From the NCBI RefSeq assembly GCF_012641335.1, contig NZ_JABAID010000002.1:310001-374000 (forward strand): a stretch of DNA of 64,000 nucleotides, written 5' to 3'. The translations under genes and the position numbers were made by a program. Positions 38,435 to 48,587 of this stretch are shown in pieces. Under the pieces are notes generated by a model. It had not been told where the DNA came from. It worked only from the letters and a program-made list of their open reading frames with translations, and ran no database searches. Numbering within the stretch: position 1 is the stretch's first letter; each line of letters opens with the position of its first letter. Source of the DNA: Novosphingobium sp. ERN07. GTDB taxonomy: Bacteria; Pseudomonadota; Alphaproteobacteria; Sphingomonadales; Sphingomonadaceae.

Positions 38435-40434
38435 TCCGCAGCCTCCGCAAACGTCTCACCGTGGAGCAGTTCCGCCGAGCAGCGCTGCAGCGTCGGGCTC
38501 GACCGCGCAATGGCGTTGGTCAGGTAACGGTCCTTGATCGGGTAACCCGCAATCAAGCCTTCAGCCTTCCCGCCACCGGCAGGCAGCGCGCCGTAATCGA
38601 CAAGGCCTTCAACGCCCAATGCCGGAACTTCGGCAACCATCGCCGCACGAAGCTGCTCAAAGCTGTCAAAGCCCACCGAAACGCCCAAAGCATCGGCCAT
38701 CGCGCGCAGGATCGTCCAGTCCTCGCGGGCATCGCCGGGCGCGAACACGGCCTTTTCGGCATACTGCACGCGGCCTTCGGTATTGACGTAAGTCCCGTCC
38801 TTCTCGCTGAACGCAGCGGCAGGCAGGATCACATCAGCAGCGTGCGCCGCCTTGTCACCATGATGACCGATGTGGACGATCATGCTGTCTGCAAACCTGG
38901 TGAAATCCACCTCGTCCGCGCCGAGCGAAATGACCATCTTGGGCTTGGCCGCAACCAGATCGGCAATGCCACCCTTCTGCGCATAGCCCAGCATCAGCCC
39001 GCCCATGCGAGCAGCCGCCATGTGGACCACGTTGAAGCCGTTCCAGCCATCCCGAACAAGATTGAACTGCTCGGCAAAGGCCAGACCCGCGCCCAACGCG
39101 CCCTTGCCCAGCGCCGCACCGCCGATGATGATCGCGGGCTTCTGCGCCGCGCCGAACGCATCGCTGACGTCTGCAGGCAGGTTGCCCAGCACCGCCAGAT
39201 CGTCACCCAGGAATGTCGCCGGATAGGTCGGATCCCACTGCGGGCCGACGATGAACACCTTGGCGCCCTTCTTCACAGCCTTGCGCAGGCGGGTGTTGAG
39301 CAGCGGCGCTTCATCGCGGATCATTGATCCCACGATCAGCACAGCGTCCGCATCCTCGATGCCAGCCAGCGTCGAGTTGAAGTTCACCGCCGCCATGTTC
39401 GAGAAGTCATAGGCAAGGCCCGTCTGACGCCCTTCAAGCAGTGTCGAACCCAGCGCGCCAGCCAGCTTCTTGGCTGCGAACATCGTTTCGCAATCGACCA
39501 GATCGCCCGCGACAACCGCTACGGCCGAACCCGGATTGATCTTCGCGACGGCTTCAAAAGCCTCAGCCCAAGTGGCCGCAACCAGCTTGCCATCGCGGCG
39601 CAGCCACGGCTTGTCCAGACGGCGGCGCGTCAGGCCATCGACCATGTAGCGCGCGCGGTCAGACAGCCATTCCTCGTTCACGTCATCGTTCACGCGCGGC
39701 AGGATGCGCAGCACTTCGCGGCCCCGGCTGTCGAGGCGGATGTTCGATCCGATCGCGTCCGATACGTCGATGGAAAGCGTCTTCTTCAGCTCCCACGGAC
39801 GCGCTTCGAACGCATAGGGACGCGAAGTCAGCGCGCCGACCGGGCAGAGGTCGATCACGTTGGCCGAAAGCTCGTGCGCCGCAGCCTTTTCCAGGTAGGT
39901 GGAAATCTGCATCGTTTCGCCGCGATAGAGCGCGCCGATTTCGTCAACGCCTGCCACTTCCTCGCTGAACCGCACGCACCGGGTGCAGTGGATGCAGCGC
40001 GTCATCGTGGTCTTGATCAGCGGGCCCATGTACTTTTCGGTCACCGCACGCTTGTGCTCGTGATAGCGCGAAGCACCGCGTCCATAGGCCACCGACTGGT
40101 CCTGCAGGTCGCACTCGCCGCCCTGATCGCAGATCGGGCAGTCGAGCGGGTGGTTGATCAGGAGAAACTCCATCACCCCTTCGCGCGCCTTCTTGACCAT
40201 CTCGGAATCCGTGCGGATCTCCTGGCCTTCAGTGGCCGGAAGCGCGCACGAAGCCTGCGGCTTGGGCGGTCCTGGCTTCACTTCGACGAGGCACATGCGG
40301 CAGTTGCCTGCAATGCTCAGCCGCTCGTGATAGCAGAAGCGCGGGATTTCCTTGCCGGCCAACTCGCACGCCTGCAGGACGGTTGCGCCTGCTGGAACTT
40401 CGAGTTCTATGCCGTCGACTTTGACCTTAGGCAT
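38431..40434 (-). CDS. nuoG: NADH-quinone oxidoreductase subunit G
   Basis: A 667-residue peripheral subunit with several iron-sulfur clusters: N-terminal [2Fe-2S] motif [15 protein letters not shown], the H-containing N5 motif [19 protein letters not shown], and the [4Fe-4S] motif [12 protein letters not shown], followed by a molybdopterin-oxidoreductase-like domain (about 220-600) that has lost catalytic function. It passes electrons from NuoF/E toward NuoI. Its stop overlaps the nuoH start by 4 nt. A 150-nt gap with palindromic repeats separates it from nuoF. Confidence 0.96.
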   Translation of the reverse strand: MPKVKVDGIELEVPAGATVLQACELAGKEIPRFCYHERLSIAGNCRMCLVEVKPGPPKPQASCALPATEGQEIRTDSEMVKKAREGVMEFLLINHPLDCPICDQGGECDLQDQSVAYGRGASRYHEHKRAVTEKYMGPLIKTTMTRCIHCTRCVRFSEEVAGVDEIGALYRGETMQISTYLEKAAAHELSANVIDLCPVGALTSRPYAFEARPWELKKTLSIDVSDAIGSNIRLDSRGREVLRILPRVNDDVNEEWLSDRARYMVDGLTRRRLDKPWLRRDGKLVAATWAEAFEAVAKINPGSAVAVVAGDLVDCETMFAAKKLAGALGSTLLEGRQTGLAYDFSNMAAVNFNSTLAGIEDADAVLIVGSMIRDEAPLLNTRLRKAVKKGAKVFIVGPQWDPTYPATFLGDDLAVLGNLPADVSDAFGAAQKPAIIIGGAALGKGALGAGLAFAEQFNLVRDGWNGFNVVHMAAARMGGLMLGYAQKGGIADLVAAKPKMVISLGADEVDFTRFADSMIVHIGHHGDKAAHAADVILPAAAFSEKDGTYVNTEGRVQYAEKAVFAPGDAREDWTILRAMADALGVSVGFDSFEQLRAAMVAEVPALGVEGLVDYGALPAGGGKAEGLIAGYPIKDRYLTNAIARSSPTLQRCSAELLHGETFAEAAE

Positions 40435-40458
40435 TCAAAAGCCCTTCGCAAAAATCAT

Positions 40459-40563
40459 CGTCGCCCCGGACTTGATCCGGGGCTTGGCTACGTTCTTCAC
40501 CGCTGCGGGGAGACACGAGGCTACTGAAGAAAAGCCCGGCCCCGGCCTGCGCTGGGGCGACGG
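40459..40563. repeat. Inverted pair of palindromic repeats between nuoF and nuoG
   Basis: A 32-nt unit (40459-40490: CGTCGCCCCGGACTTGATCC followed by GGGGCTTGGCTA) contains its own stem, and a diverged inverted partner ending GGGGCGACG lies at about 40532-40563. The first unit differs by only a few bases, within its stem, from the pair at 53860-54013. This fills most of the only sizeable gap in the nuo operon (40435-40584). Confidence 0.7.
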
Positions 40564-40584
40564 TAGCGGTAAGGGTGATGGTGT

Positions 40585-41871
40585 TCACTCTGCCGCCTCC
40601 CGCACGTTCTCGGCAATCCGGCGCTCAATCTCCGGGCGGAAGTGCTTGATCAGGCCTTGGATCGGCCAAGCGGCGGCGTCACCCAGCGCGCAGATGGTGT
40701 GCCCTTCGACCTGCTTGGTCACGTTGAACAGCATGTCGATTTCCTCGACCTCTGCATCACCCGTGCGCAGGCGTTCCATCACGCGCCACATCCAGCCAGT
40801 GCCTTCGCGGCACGGCGTGCACTGGCCGCAAGATTCGTGCTTGTAGAAGTACGACAGGCGGCTGATCGCGCGGACGATGTCGGTGGACTTGTCCATGACG
40901 ATGACGGCGGCGGTGCCAAGGCCCGAGCCCAGCGCGCGCAGGCCATCGAAGTCCATCGGCGCGTCCCAGATTTCAGCGGCTGGAACCAGCGGAACCGACG
41001 AGCCGCCAGGGATCACGGCGAGCAGGTTGTCCTTGCCGCCACGGATGCCGCCACAGTGCTTCTCGATCAGCTCGCTGAACGGGATGCTCATCTCTTCTTC
41101 GACCACGCAGGGACGGTTCACGTGTCCGCTGATCTGAAAGAGCTTGGTGCCCTTGTTGTTCTCGCGCCCGAACGAGGAGAACCACGAAGCGCCGCGACGC
41201 AGGATTGTCGGCGCAACCGCGATCGATTCCACGTTGTTCACCGTGGTCGGGCAGCCATAAAGGCCCGCCCCTGCCGGAAACGGCGGCTTGAGGCGAGGTT
41301 GGCCCTTCTTGCCTTCAAGGCTTTCGATCATCGCGGTCTCTTCGCCGCAGATGTAGGCACCCGCGCCGCGATGGACGAAGACGTCGAAATCGTAGCCCGA
41401 GCCGGAAGCGTTCTTGCCGATCAGGCCGGCGTCATAAGCCTCCTGCACGGCGGCAAACAGCGTCTCGGCCTCGCGGATATATTCGCCGCGAATGTAGATG
41501 TAGGCGGCGCGCGCCCGCATCGCATAGCCAGCGATCAGCGCGCCCTCGATCAGCTTGTGCGGATCGTGGCGGATGATTTCGCGGTCCTTGCACGAACCCG
41601 GCTCGGATTCGTCGGCATTGATCACGAGGAAGCTGGGACGGCCGTCCTTGCTTTCCTTGGGCATGAACGACCACTTCATGCCGGTGGGGAAGCCCGCACC
41701 GCCACGGCCACGCAGGCCCGAAGCCTTGATTTCCTCGATGATCGCGTCCTGCCCGCGCTGCATCAGGGCCTTGGTATTGTCCCAGTCCCCACGCTGGCGC
41801 GCAGCGGCAAGGTTCCACGGCTGGAAACCGTAGACGTTGGTGAAGATGCGATCCTTGTCCTGAAGGGCCAT
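40585..41871 (-). CDS. nuoF: NADH-quinone oxidoreductase subunit F
   Basis: A 428-residue peripheral subunit that binds NADH, FMN and cluster N3. Glycine-rich [10 protein letters not shown] (FMN/NADH), [12 protein letters not shown], and the [4Fe-4S] motif [12 protein letters not shown] are present. It oxidises NADH and starts electron flow through complex I. The ATG at 41871 is one base past the nuoE stop and gives the usual [15 protein letters not shown] start; a longer frame begins at 41904 inside nuoE. Confidence 0.96.
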   Translation of the reverse strand: MALQDKDRIFTNVYGFQPWNLAAARQRGDWDNTKALMQRGQDAIIEEIKASGLRGRGGAGFPTGMKWSFMPKESKDGRPSFLVINADESEPGSCKDREIIRHDPHKLIEGALIAGYAMRARAAYIYIRGEYIREAETLFAAVQEAYDAGLIGKNASGSGYDFDVFVHRGAGAYICGEETAMIESLEGKKGQPRLKPPFPAGAGLYGCPTTVNNVESIAVAPTILRRGASWFSSFGRENNKGTKLFQISGHVNRPCVVEEEMSIPFSELIEKHCGGIRGGKDNLLAVIPGGSSVPLVPAAEIWDAPMDFDGLRALGSGLGTAAVIVMDKSTDIVRAISRLSYFYKHESCGQCTPCREGTGWMWRVMERLRTGDAEVEEIDMLFNVTKQVEGHTICALGDAAAWPIQGLIKHFRPEIERRIAENVREAAE

Positions 41872-41872
41872 C

Positions 41873-42541
41873 TTACCACTCCCCTCGATAGTCGTGGTTG
41901 GCATCGACCATCGCCGTCAGGTTGCTGAGCGCCCCCGCCGGTTCCACCGTGTGCCGGCCCGGAAGCTGTGTACCGGTCTTCGGCTGCTTGCCCGCGGCCA
42001 GCTCGTCAAGGATGCGCTCCATGTCGGCGGGGGTCAGGTCTTCGTAGTTGTCGTCGTTGATCTGGACCATCGGGGCCGACGCGCAGTTGCCCATGCATTC
42101 CACTTCGGTCAGCGTGAACATGCCGTCCGCCGTGGTGTGGCCCTTTTTCAGGCCCTTGCCCTTGCAGGCCGCCAAAATGTCGTCAGAGCCGCGCAACATG
42201 CACGGCGTGGTGCCGCAGACTTGCACGTGGAAACGGCCAATCGGCGCGATGTTGTACATGGTGTAGAATGTCGCCACCTCGACCACGCGGATAACAGGCA
42301 TGTCGAGGTACTTGGCAATGTATTCCATCACCGGGATCGGCAGCCAGCCTTGCGTGTTCAGCTCCGCACCCACTTGGCGCTGCGCCAGGTCGAGCAGCGG
42401 CATCACCGCCGAACGCTGACGCCCTGCCGGATAACGCCCGACGATGACTTTGGCCTGTTCGGCATTCTCCGCCGTCCAAGCAAAGCCACCCCAGCGCGCG
42501 CGCAGTTCTGGGCTATCGGGTTCGATATAGCGATCAGCCAT
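41873..42541 (-). CDS. nuoE: NADH-quinone oxidoreductase subunit E
   Basis: A 222-residue thioredoxin-like subunit binding the [2Fe-2S] cluster N1a, with ligands in [11 protein letters not shown] and [12 protein letters not shown]-terminal tail after residue 180 is somewhat longer than in E. coli. It works with NuoF in the NADH-dehydrogenase module. Its start overlaps the small membrane-protein gene by 8 nt. Confidence 0.95.
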   Translation of the reverse strand: MADRYIEPDSPELRARWGGFAWTAENAEQAKVIVGRYPAGRQRSAVMPLLDLAQRQVGAELNTQGWLPIPVMEYIAKYLDMPVIRVVEVATFYTMYNIAPIGRFHVQVCGTTPCMLRGSDDILAACKGKGLKKGHTTADGMFTLTEVECMGNCASAPMVQINDDNYEDLTPADMERILDELAAGKQPKTGTQLPGRHTVEPAGALSNLTAMVDANHDYRGEW

Positions 42542-42731
42542 TGGTCCGCCCCCGCTTGAGCCAGAGATCCTGTGCGAAGTGGAACAGCTCGAACCCGCCG
42601 ATAGCCGTGATCAGCATCGGCAGCGTTTCGGTCTGCTTCGCACCCATATAAAGGCCGCCGAAGTACCACGCGGCGAGCGCAAGGCCCGTCAGCATGGCCC
42701 AGAGGCGCATCAGATCAAACGTGGACTTCAC
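42534..42731 (-). CDS. Small membrane protein inserted in nuo operon
   Basis: A 65-residue protein starting with GTG at 42731, coupled to the preceding gene as GTGA. It has two hydrophobic segments (about 11-29 and 37-52) and a basic end LKRGRTNG. No family recognised. It ends inside the nuoE start region (8-nt overlap). Translational coupling on both sides indicates it is made in fixed proportion to complex I subunits; an accessory or assembly role is inference. Confidence 0.6.
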   Translation of the reverse strand: MKSTFDLMRLWAMLTGLALAAWYFGGLYMGAKQTETLPMLITAIGGFELFHFAQDLWLKRGRTNG

Positions 42732-43078
42732 CGGATAAACTCCACCCGAGAGCACTTGTCGCCCTCGAAAGAATAGACTGCGATCACGTCGAACGGATCG
42801 ACCAGTGCCGAACCATCGGTGGCGGGGCCGCGCGTCACGTGCTCGCGCATCAGCACATAGTTGCCGATGGCCTGCGCCTCGACGATCTCGGCATGGTTCT
42901 GCGGCCAGCGCGCAAACGCGGCGGCAAGGCCGGAGCGCGTGCCTTCCTTGCCTTCGCGCACCACATCCCCACGATAGTTCGCCTCGCAGGCGTCGTCGGT
43001 CATGTACGAAACGTAGGTATCCACGTCCTGCGCGTTGTAGGCGGCGATCATCGCCTTGGCGGTTTCGAGATTGCTCAC
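42728..43078 (-). CDS. NTF2/SnoaL-like protein in nuo operon
   Basis: A 116-residue protein of the nuclear-transport-factor-2-like fold (SnoaL-like), with the pattern [36 protein letters not shown] and [19 protein letters not shown]. The family covers enzymes and ligand-binding proteins, so the function is open. It starts with GTG overlapping the nuoD stop (GTGA) and itself overlaps the small membrane-protein gene, placing it firmly in the nuo transcript between nuoD and nuoE. It is not a standard complex I subunit. Confidence 0.75.
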   Translation of the reverse strand: MSNLETAKAMIAAYNAQDVDTYVSYMTDDACEANYRGDVVREGKEGTRSGLAAAFARWPQNHAEIVEAQAIGNYVLMREHVTRGPATDGSALVDPFDVIAVYSFEGDKCSRVEFIR

Positions 43079-44286
43079 CGGTCACACTCCCCGAACACCA
43101 CGTCGATGGCGCCGATGATCGCGGTTACATCGGGCAGCATGTGGCCGACGCTCATGAAGTCCATCGCCTGAAGGTGCGAGAACGCGGTCGGGCGGATCTT
43201 GCAGCGGTATGGCTTGTTGCTGCCGTCCGACACGAGATAGACGCCGAATTCGCCCTTAGGGCTTTCGGTCGCAACATAGACTTCGCCCGCCGGAACGTGG
43301 AAGCCTTCGGTGTAGAGCTTGAAGTGATGGATCAGCGCTTCCATCGACTGCTTCATCTCGCCGCGCTTCGGCGGGCCGACCTTGCGGTCGGTCGTCATGA
43401 TCGGGCCTTCGGGCATCTCGGCAATGCACTGCTTGATGATGCGGGCCGACTGGCGCACTTCTTCCACGCGCACCATGAAACGATCATAGCAATCGCCATT
43501 TGTGCCGACGGGAACGGCGAAGTCCATGCGGTCGTACACGTCGTAGGGCTGGCTCTTGCGCAGATCCCACGGGATGCCCGAACCACGGATCATCGGGCCG
43601 GAAAAGCCCCAGCGCAGCGCGTCTTCCTTCGACACAACGGCGATATCGACGTTGCGCTGCTTGAAGATGCGGTTGTCGATCACAAGGCTCATCGCATCGT
43701 CGAACAGCGGGTGAAGGCGTTCGTCGATCCAGTCCGCTATGTCGGTCAGAAGCTTCAGCGGCACATCCTGATGCACGCCGCCGGGGCGGAACCATGCCGA
43801 GTGCATACGCGCACCCGATGCGCGTTCGAAGAAGTTGAGGCAGTCCTCGCGGATCTCGAACAGCCACAGGTTGGGCGTCATCGCGCCGACGTCCATCACA
43901 TGCGAACCGAGGTTGAGCATGTGGTTGCAGATGCGCGTCAGCTCGGCAAACAGCACGCGCAGATACTGCGCCCGCAGCGGCACTTCCACGTTCAGCAGCT
44001 TTTCCACCGCCAGCACATAGGAATGCTCCATGCCGAGCGGCGAACAGTAGTCCAACCGATCAAAATAGGGCAGCGCCTGCAGATAGGTCTTGTGTTCGAT
44101 CAGCTTTTCGGTGCCGCGATGCAGCAGGCCGACGTGCGGATCGACGCGCTCGATAATCTCGCCATCAAGCTCCATCACCATCCGCAACACGCCGTGCGCC
44201 GCCGGGTGCTGCGGTCCGAAGTTGATCGTGTAGTTGGTGATGACCTCGTCGCCAGTGGTCGGCGACTGCTCAAGCTGCAAGCTCAT
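43075..44286 (-). CDS. nuoD: NADH-quinone oxidoreductase subunit D
   Basis: A 403-residue peripheral subunit forming much of the quinone pocket. Conserved features: [14 protein letters not shown] (His loop near the quinone headgroup), [25 protein letters not shown], and the C-terminal DVVFGECDR. No metal ligands remain from its hydrogenase ancestor. Overlaps nuoC by 4 nt. Confidence 0.96.
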   Translation of the reverse strand: MSLQLEQSPTTGDEVITNYTINFGPQHPAAHGVLRMVMELDGEIIERVDPHVGLLHRGTEKLIEHKTYLQALPYFDRLDYCSPLGMEHSYVLAVEKLLNVEVPLRAQYLRVLFAELTRICNHMLNLGSHVMDVGAMTPNLWLFEIREDCLNFFERASGARMHSAWFRPGGVHQDVPLKLLTDIADWIDERLHPLFDDAMSLVIDNRIFKQRNVDIAVVSKEDALRWGFSGPMIRGSGIPWDLRKSQPYDVYDRMDFAVPVGTNGDCYDRFMVRVEEVRQSARIIKQCIAEMPEGPIMTTDRKVGPPKRGEMKQSMEALIHHFKLYTEGFHVPAGEVYVATESPKGEFGVYLVSDGSNKPYRCKIRPTAFSHLQAMDFMSVGHMLPDVTAIIGAIDVVFGECDR

Positions 44287-45086
44287 GCGCCATCTCCATC
44301 GGTCTTGGCAGGACGGTCGTCGGTCGGCTTGGGCGCGGCAGGCTCGTCCGCCTTGCTGGCAACGGGCGCATCGGCAACCGGCTTGGCCGCTTCGGCATTT
44401 GCCTTGGCGCCAGCGCCAGTATCGGCCGGCTTTTCGGTCGTCTTGGGTGTCGCCACCGGAGCCGGAGCAGGCGCCGCCTTCTCATCGCCCGGCAGCACGT
44501 AATCCGCGCCTTCCCACGGGCTCATGAAATCGAACTGCCGCAGATCCTGCGCAAGCTGCACCGGTTCATAGACCACGCGCTTGTCCTCTTCGGAATAGCG
44601 CAGTTCGACATAGCCCGTCAGCGGGAAGTCCTTGCGGAACGGGTGCCCTTGGAAACCATAATCGGTCAGGATACGGCGCAGATCGGTGTTGCCCGCAAAC
44701 AGCACCCCATACATGTCGTAGACTTCGCGTTCGTACCAGCCAGCATTCGGCCACAGCGTCGTCACGGTCGGAACCGGCGTCGCTTCGTCGGTCGAAACCT
44801 TGACGATCACCCGATGGTTCTTCGTCACCGAGAGCAGGCAGTAGCAGACGTCGAAACGTTCCGCGCGCTCAGGGTAGTCAACGCCCGCGATGTCCATCAA
44901 CTGCTGGTATTCGTGCGCATCGCGCAACAAACGCATCGCGTCTTCGGCGCGTTCACGCACGACCGTCAGCAGGATTTCGCCATGCTCTTCGTCGGCGCAC
45001 ACAACCATGTCGCCCAGCGCAGCGGCTAGCGCATCCTTCACGCCCTCGTTCGAGGACCAGCGCGGCGCGGAGTGGAGAACCGTCAT
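44283..45086 (-). CDS. nuoC: NADH-quinone oxidoreductase subunit C
   Basis: A 267-residue subunit. The conserved part (about 1-200) includes [37 protein letters not shown] and [19 protein letters not shown]. After residue 195 follows a low-complexity Ala/Pro/Lys/Asp tail of about 70 residues. It joins the peripheral arm to the quinone module. The ATG at 45086 has GGGAG upstream and follows the nuoB stop by 13 nt; an ATG at 45110 would overlap nuoB. Confidence 0.94.
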   Translation of the reverse strand: MTVLHSAPRWSSNEGVKDALAAALGDMVVCADEEHGEILLTVVRERAEDAMRLLRDAHEYQQLMDIAGVDYPERAERFDVCYCLLSVTKNHRVIVKVSTDEATPVPTVTTLWPNAGWYEREVYDMYGVLFAGNTDLRRILTDYGFQGHPFRKDFPLTGYVELRYSEEDKRVVYEPVQLAQDLRQFDFMSPWEGADYVLPGDEKAAPAPAPVATPKTTEKPADTGAGAKANAEAAKPVADAPVASKADEPAAPKPTDDRPAKTDGDGA

Positions 45087-45099
45087 CAGCCCTGCTCCC

Positions 45100-45669
45100 T
45101 CAACGCTCAATCGTGCCAGCGCGGCGGATCTTCCGCTGCAACTGCATCACGCCATAGAGCAGCGCTTCGGCGGTCGGCGGGCAACCGGGGACATAGATGT
45201 CCACCGGCACGATGCGATCGCACCCGCGCACTACCGAATAACTGTAGTGATAATAGCCACCGCCATTCGCACATGACCCCATCGAGATCACGTACTTCGG
45301 GTCAGACATCTGGTCATAGACCTTGCGCAGCGCCGGGGCCATCTTGTTGCACAGCGTGCCCGCCACGATCATCACGTCCGACTGGCGCGGGGAAGCGCGC
45401 GGGGCGACGCCAAAGCGCTCCATATCGTAACGCGGCATGTTCACGTGGATCATCTCGACCGCGCAGCAGGCAAGGCCGAAGGTCATCCACCACAGCGAAC
45501 CGGTGCGCGCCCACTGGAACAATTCCTCGGTGCTGGTGACGAGGAAGCCCTTGTCATTCACCTCGGCATTGAGGCTGTCGAAAAACGCCTGATCGGGCGC
45601 GGCAACCGCACCCTGACCGCCAGAAACCTGGCCTGCGTTGATAAGGGGAGAAGTGGCCATGTTGCTCAT
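45100..45669 (-). CDS. nuoB: NADH-quinone oxidoreductase subunit B
   Basis: A 189-residue subunit carrying cluster N2, the last electron carrier before quinone. Ligand cysteines are in [20 protein letters not shown] and [10 protein letters not shown]. The ATG at 45669 overlaps the nuoA stop (ATGA); two further in-frame codons upstream give an alternative ATG at 45675. Confidence 0.96.
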   Translation of the reverse strand: MSNMATSPLINAGQVSGGQGAVAAPDQAFFDSLNAEVNDKGFLVTSTEELFQWARTGSLWWMTFGLACCAVEMIHVNMPRYDMERFGVAPRASPRQSDVMIVAGTLCNKMAPALRKVYDQMSDPKYVISMGSCANGGGYYHYSYSVVRGCDRIVPVDIYVPGCPPTAEALLYGVMQLQRKIRRAGTIER

Positions 45670-46052
45670 TCCCAATCCAGCGCCCCCTTCTTCCAGGCAT
45701 AGATGAAGCCGATCACCAGTTCGCCCAGGAAGATCATCATCGTGGTCCAGCCTGCCCAGCCGGTTTCACCTAGGCTGACAGCCCAGGGAAACAGGAAAGC
45801 CGCTTCCAGATCGAAAATGATGAAGAGGATCGCCACGAGGTAAAAACGGACGTCGAACTGGCTGCGCGGGTCTTCGAACGCGGGGAAGCCGCATTCATAT
45901 TCGCTGAGCTTTTCGGCGTTCGGGTTGTGCGCGCCCGTCAGGCGCGCAACGCCCATTGGCAGAAACACGAATGCGGATGAAAGCGCCAATGCGATCCCGA
46001 GAAAGATCAGGATCGGCAGGTATTGAGCCAAGTATGAAGTTTGGTCGACCAA
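45666..46052 (-). CDS. nuoA: NADH-quinone oxidoreductase subunit A
   Basis: A subunit of about 128 residues with three membrane helices. The hallmark loop [24 protein letters not shown], part of the quinone-site region, is followed by [15 protein letters not shown]. No ATG lies at the expected start; a TTG at 46052 gives [13 protein letters not shown] right before the first helix, while the open frame runs to an ATG at 46115. First gene of the nuo run; its promoter should lie within 46053-46132, where no clear consensus was seen. Confidence 0.9.
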   Translation of the reverse strand: MVDQTSYLAQYLPILIFLGIALALSSAFVFLPMGVARLTGAHNPNAEKLSEYECGFPAFEDPRSQFDVRFYLVAILFIIFDLEAAFLFPWAVSLGETGWAGWTTMMIFLGELVIGFIYAWKKGALDWE

Positions 46053-46132
46053 AGGGCTGACTCGCGTAGCTGCAAGGTTCGCCAGCGCCCTAGTCCCGCC
46101 TTCGCCTTCGCGCAAGTGGTGTGCACAGCACT

Positions 46133-46154
46133 AAGGGCGGATTTGCCCGCCCTT
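46133..46154 (-). terminator. Hairpin between aldehyde dehydrogenase and nuoA
   Basis: AAGGGCGG (46133-46140) and CCGCCCTT (46147-46154) form an 8-bp stem with a 6-nt loop, 61 nt beyond the end of the minus-strand aldehyde dehydrogenase gene. T-run is absent on the minus strand. It may still insulate the nuo operon from read-through. Confidence 0.45.
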
Positions 46155-46214
46155 TTCCCCTGATCCCGATCAATCCCGCACCAAAGTCCACCGGCCACGG
46201 ATTGTATGCCTTAC

Positions 46215-47648
46215 TTACTTTATCTGCATCTTCAGCGTGCGCGCCGTGGCTGCCCCATAAGGCGGCTTCAGGCCAGCAATCTTGGCAAGATCGATCTTCG
46301 GCTGCGAATAGACCGCCCGCGCATGGCTGAATTCGCGGAACCCTTCGATCCCGTGATAGCTGCCCATGCCCGATGGCCCGATTCCACCGAACGGCAGATC
46401 GTCTGCCGAGACATGAAAAATAACATCGTTTACCGTCACCCCGCCCGAAATAGTGCGGGTCAGCACCCTTTCCCGCTCTCCTGCGTCCTGACCAAAGTAA
46501 TACAGCCCCAATGGCCTGCCGTGCGCATTGATATAGTCAATCGCCTCGTCAATCGCGCGATAGGTTCTCACCGGCAGCACCGGCCCGAAAATCTCGTCCT
46601 GCATCACTTTCATGTCGTCAGACACGTTGCGCAGGATCGTCAGCGGCAGCTTGTTCCCGTTCGAGCCATCGAAATTCTCGTTGCCGGGATTGACCACGAT
46701 GGCCTCCGCACCTTTGGCCACGGCATCCTCAACCAATCCCGTCAGCCTGTCACGATGGCGGCGGTTGATGACCGATGTGTAATCGTCGTTGGCCAGCAGC
46801 GTTGGATACATCTGCGCAACGCTGCCCTGCACCGCGCCAATCGCCGCCTGTTCCATGTCTTCGGGCACCAGCATGTAATCGGGCGCAAGGCAGATCTGCC
46901 CGGCGTTCATCATCTTGCCCAGCGCGATCCGCTCTGCCGCGCGGGCCACATCCGCGCTGCGACCGAGGATCGTCGGCGATTTTCCGCCAAGCTCCAGCGT
47001 TACCGGCACCAGATTTTCTGCAGCGGCGTGCAGCACGTGCTTTCCGATCGACGTCGCGCCGGTAAACAGCAGGTGGTCGAACGCAAGCCCGCAAAAATCC
47101 TGTCCGGTTTGCGGACCGCCAAGGATCACGGCAACTTCATCGGGCGCGAAGAACTTGGGAAACAGCTCTGCCATCAGTTCCGATGTGCGTTCGGTAAATT
47201 CGCTGGGTTTCAGCATGGCCCGGTTGCCAGCGGCAAAGGCCTGCGCCAGCGGCGCCATCGTCAGCCCCACCGGGAAGTTCCACGGCGCAACGATGCCGAT
47301 CACGCCTTTCGGTTCATACCGTACTTGCGCCTTCGCGCCGAGCAAGTTCAGCGGAAAATTGACATGGCGTTTTTCGGGCTTGCTCCACGCTTTTATCCGC
47401 TTCTGGGAATAGCGGATCAGGCTCAGGGCGGGCATCACATCAGTCAGCATCGATTGTTCGTGGCTGCGATGGCCGAAATCCGCGCTCATCGCCCGCGCAA
47501 AATGCTCACCGTGGTCCAGCAACATGCGCGCGCAGCGTTCAAGCCGCTCGTGCCGTGTGGAAAGCGGCTCTGGCCGGGCGGCGGTAAAGGCCCGGCGCTG
47601 CGCGTCCAGTGCAGCCTGCATCTCGGCACGGTCGGTTTCCTTGAACAT
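46215..47648 (-). CDS. Coniferyl-aldehyde-dehydrogenase-type aldehyde dehydrogenase
   Basis: A 477-residue aldehyde dehydrogenase of the class that includes CalB and short-chain membrane-active enzymes. Features: [25 protein letters not shown] with the base Glu, catalytic C253 in NAGQICLAPDY, and an IIGKH-type cofactor segment TGATSIGKHV. It oxidises aromatic or aliphatic aldehydes with NAD(P). The ATG at 47648 has GGAGGG upstream; the frame is open 31 codons further. Not in an operon with the alcohol island and without the motif found there. Confidence 0.85.
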   Translation of the reverse strand: MFKETDRAEMQAALDAQRRAFTAARPEPLSTRHERLERCARMLLDHGEHFARAMSADFGHRSHEQSMLTDVMPALSLIRYSQKRIKAWSKPEKRHVNFPLNLLGAKAQVRYEPKGVIGIVAPWNFPVGLTMAPLAQAFAAGNRAMLKPSEFTERTSELMAELFPKFFAPDEVAVILGGPQTGQDFCGLAFDHLLFTGATSIGKHVLHAAAENLVPVTLELGGKSPTILGRSADVARAAERIALGKMMNAGQICLAPDYMLVPEDMEQAAIGAVQGSVAQMYPTLLANDDYTSVINRRHRDRLTGLVEDAVAKGAEAIVVNPGNENFDGSNGNKLPLTILRNVSDDMKVMQDEIFGPVLPVRTYRAIDEAIDYINAHGRPLGLYYFGQDAGERERVLTRTISGGVTVNDVIFHVSADDLPFGGIGPSGMGSYHGIEGFREFSHARAVYSQPKIDLAKIAGLKPPYGAATARTLKMQIK

Positions 47649-47689
47649 CAGCCCTCCCCAAAACGCCGAATTGGATACGGTTGATTCGG

Positions 47690-48472
47690 CTATCCCGGCC
47701 CTTGCAGAAGGAACAGCGGCCATGCCGTAGCGGCAAAGCAAGTTCCCAGCGGCAGTGCCGTGTCGGCAGCGATACTACGCTTGCTTACAAGCATGACAAT
47801 AGCCGCGACGATCCCGACTATGCTCGCCCCCAGCATAACCTCGACCACGCCCAGCGGCCCCAGCCACAGCCCGATTGCGCCCAGCAGCGGCGGGTCGCCC
47901 GCGCCCATCCCATCGCGCCCCCGCGCTTTCAAATAGACACGCGCGATCAGCCACAGCAGGCCAAAACCCAGCACGCCGCCAACCAGCGAAACCAGCGCTG
48001 GATCGGCGCTCTGCCGTCGCCACGCTTCCGCTAGCACCAGGGCACAACCGCTTACCGCCAGCCAAGCGATCAACACCCTCGGCAGCCACAGATGGCGCAT
48101 GTCCAGCATCGCCAGCAGCAGCAGTTGCCAACCCAGCACCATTGCCGCCAGCGCATGGCCTTCGCGCGCAAACAGCACAGCGCCCACTGCAATCGCGGCT
48201 CCGCCCAGTTCGCAGGCAAGTTGCCACGCGCCGATGCTGCCGCCACAGGTGCGGCACTTGCCCCGCAAAGCAATCCACGAAAACACGGGAATCAGTTCGC
48301 CAACGGTCAGGGCGCGCCCGCAGCCATTGCAGGCGGAACGCCCCCGCACGATAGAGCGCTGTTCGGGCAGCCGGGCCAGCGCCGCTCCCATAAAACTGCC
48401 GATGACAGCACCCAGCACTGCTGCGCCGCTGACCAGCAGCCACAACGGCACCAATGCCGCGTTGATTTCCAT
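47690..48472 (-). CDS. Prepilin peptidase / N-methyltransferase
   Basis: A 260-residue polytopic membrane aspartyl protease of the type IV prepilin peptidase family. The zinc-binding tetracysteine region CNGCGRA and CRTCGGS is near residues 47-79. The two catalytic Asp are in LLAMLDMRHLWLP and MGAGDPPLLGAIG. It cleaves and N-methylates type IV pilin or pseudopilin leaders. No pilus or secretion genes occur in the window, so it serves loci elsewhere. The ATG at 48472 is chosen because the longer frame lacks a plausible N-terminus. It is divergent from the thiolase gene. Confidence 0.88.
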   Translation of the reverse strand: MEINAALVPLWLLVSGAAVLGAVIGSFMGAALARLPEQRSIVRGRSACNGCGRALTVGELIPVFSWIALRGKCRTCGGSIGAWQLACELGGAAIAVGAVLFAREGHALAAMVLGWQLLLLAMLDMRHLWLPRVLIAWLAVSGCALVLAEAWRRQSADPALVSLVGGVLGFGLLWLIARVYLKARGRDGMGAGDPPLLGAIGLWLGPLGVVEVMLGASIVGIVAAIVMLVSKRSIAADTALPLGTCFAATAWPLFLLQGPG

Positions 48473-48587
48473 GACGGTCAGACCCAGCCCCCATTTGCTT
48501 TTGCTGCAGTGCAGCACTATTAGCGACCCGAAGTCTATCGTAACAGGCACGCAACGCGCACTCAACGAAGAGAGAGGCAGTCAAGTC

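Noticed and set aside
42732..43085. N-terminal 117 codons of a 183-codon frame ending at 42534
   Set aside because: This part is out of frame inside the NTF2-like gene; only the last 65 codons, from the GTG at 42731, look like a real protein.
46206..47684. 492-codon plus-strand open frame
   Set aside because: Antisense to the coniferyl-type aldehyde dehydrogenase.
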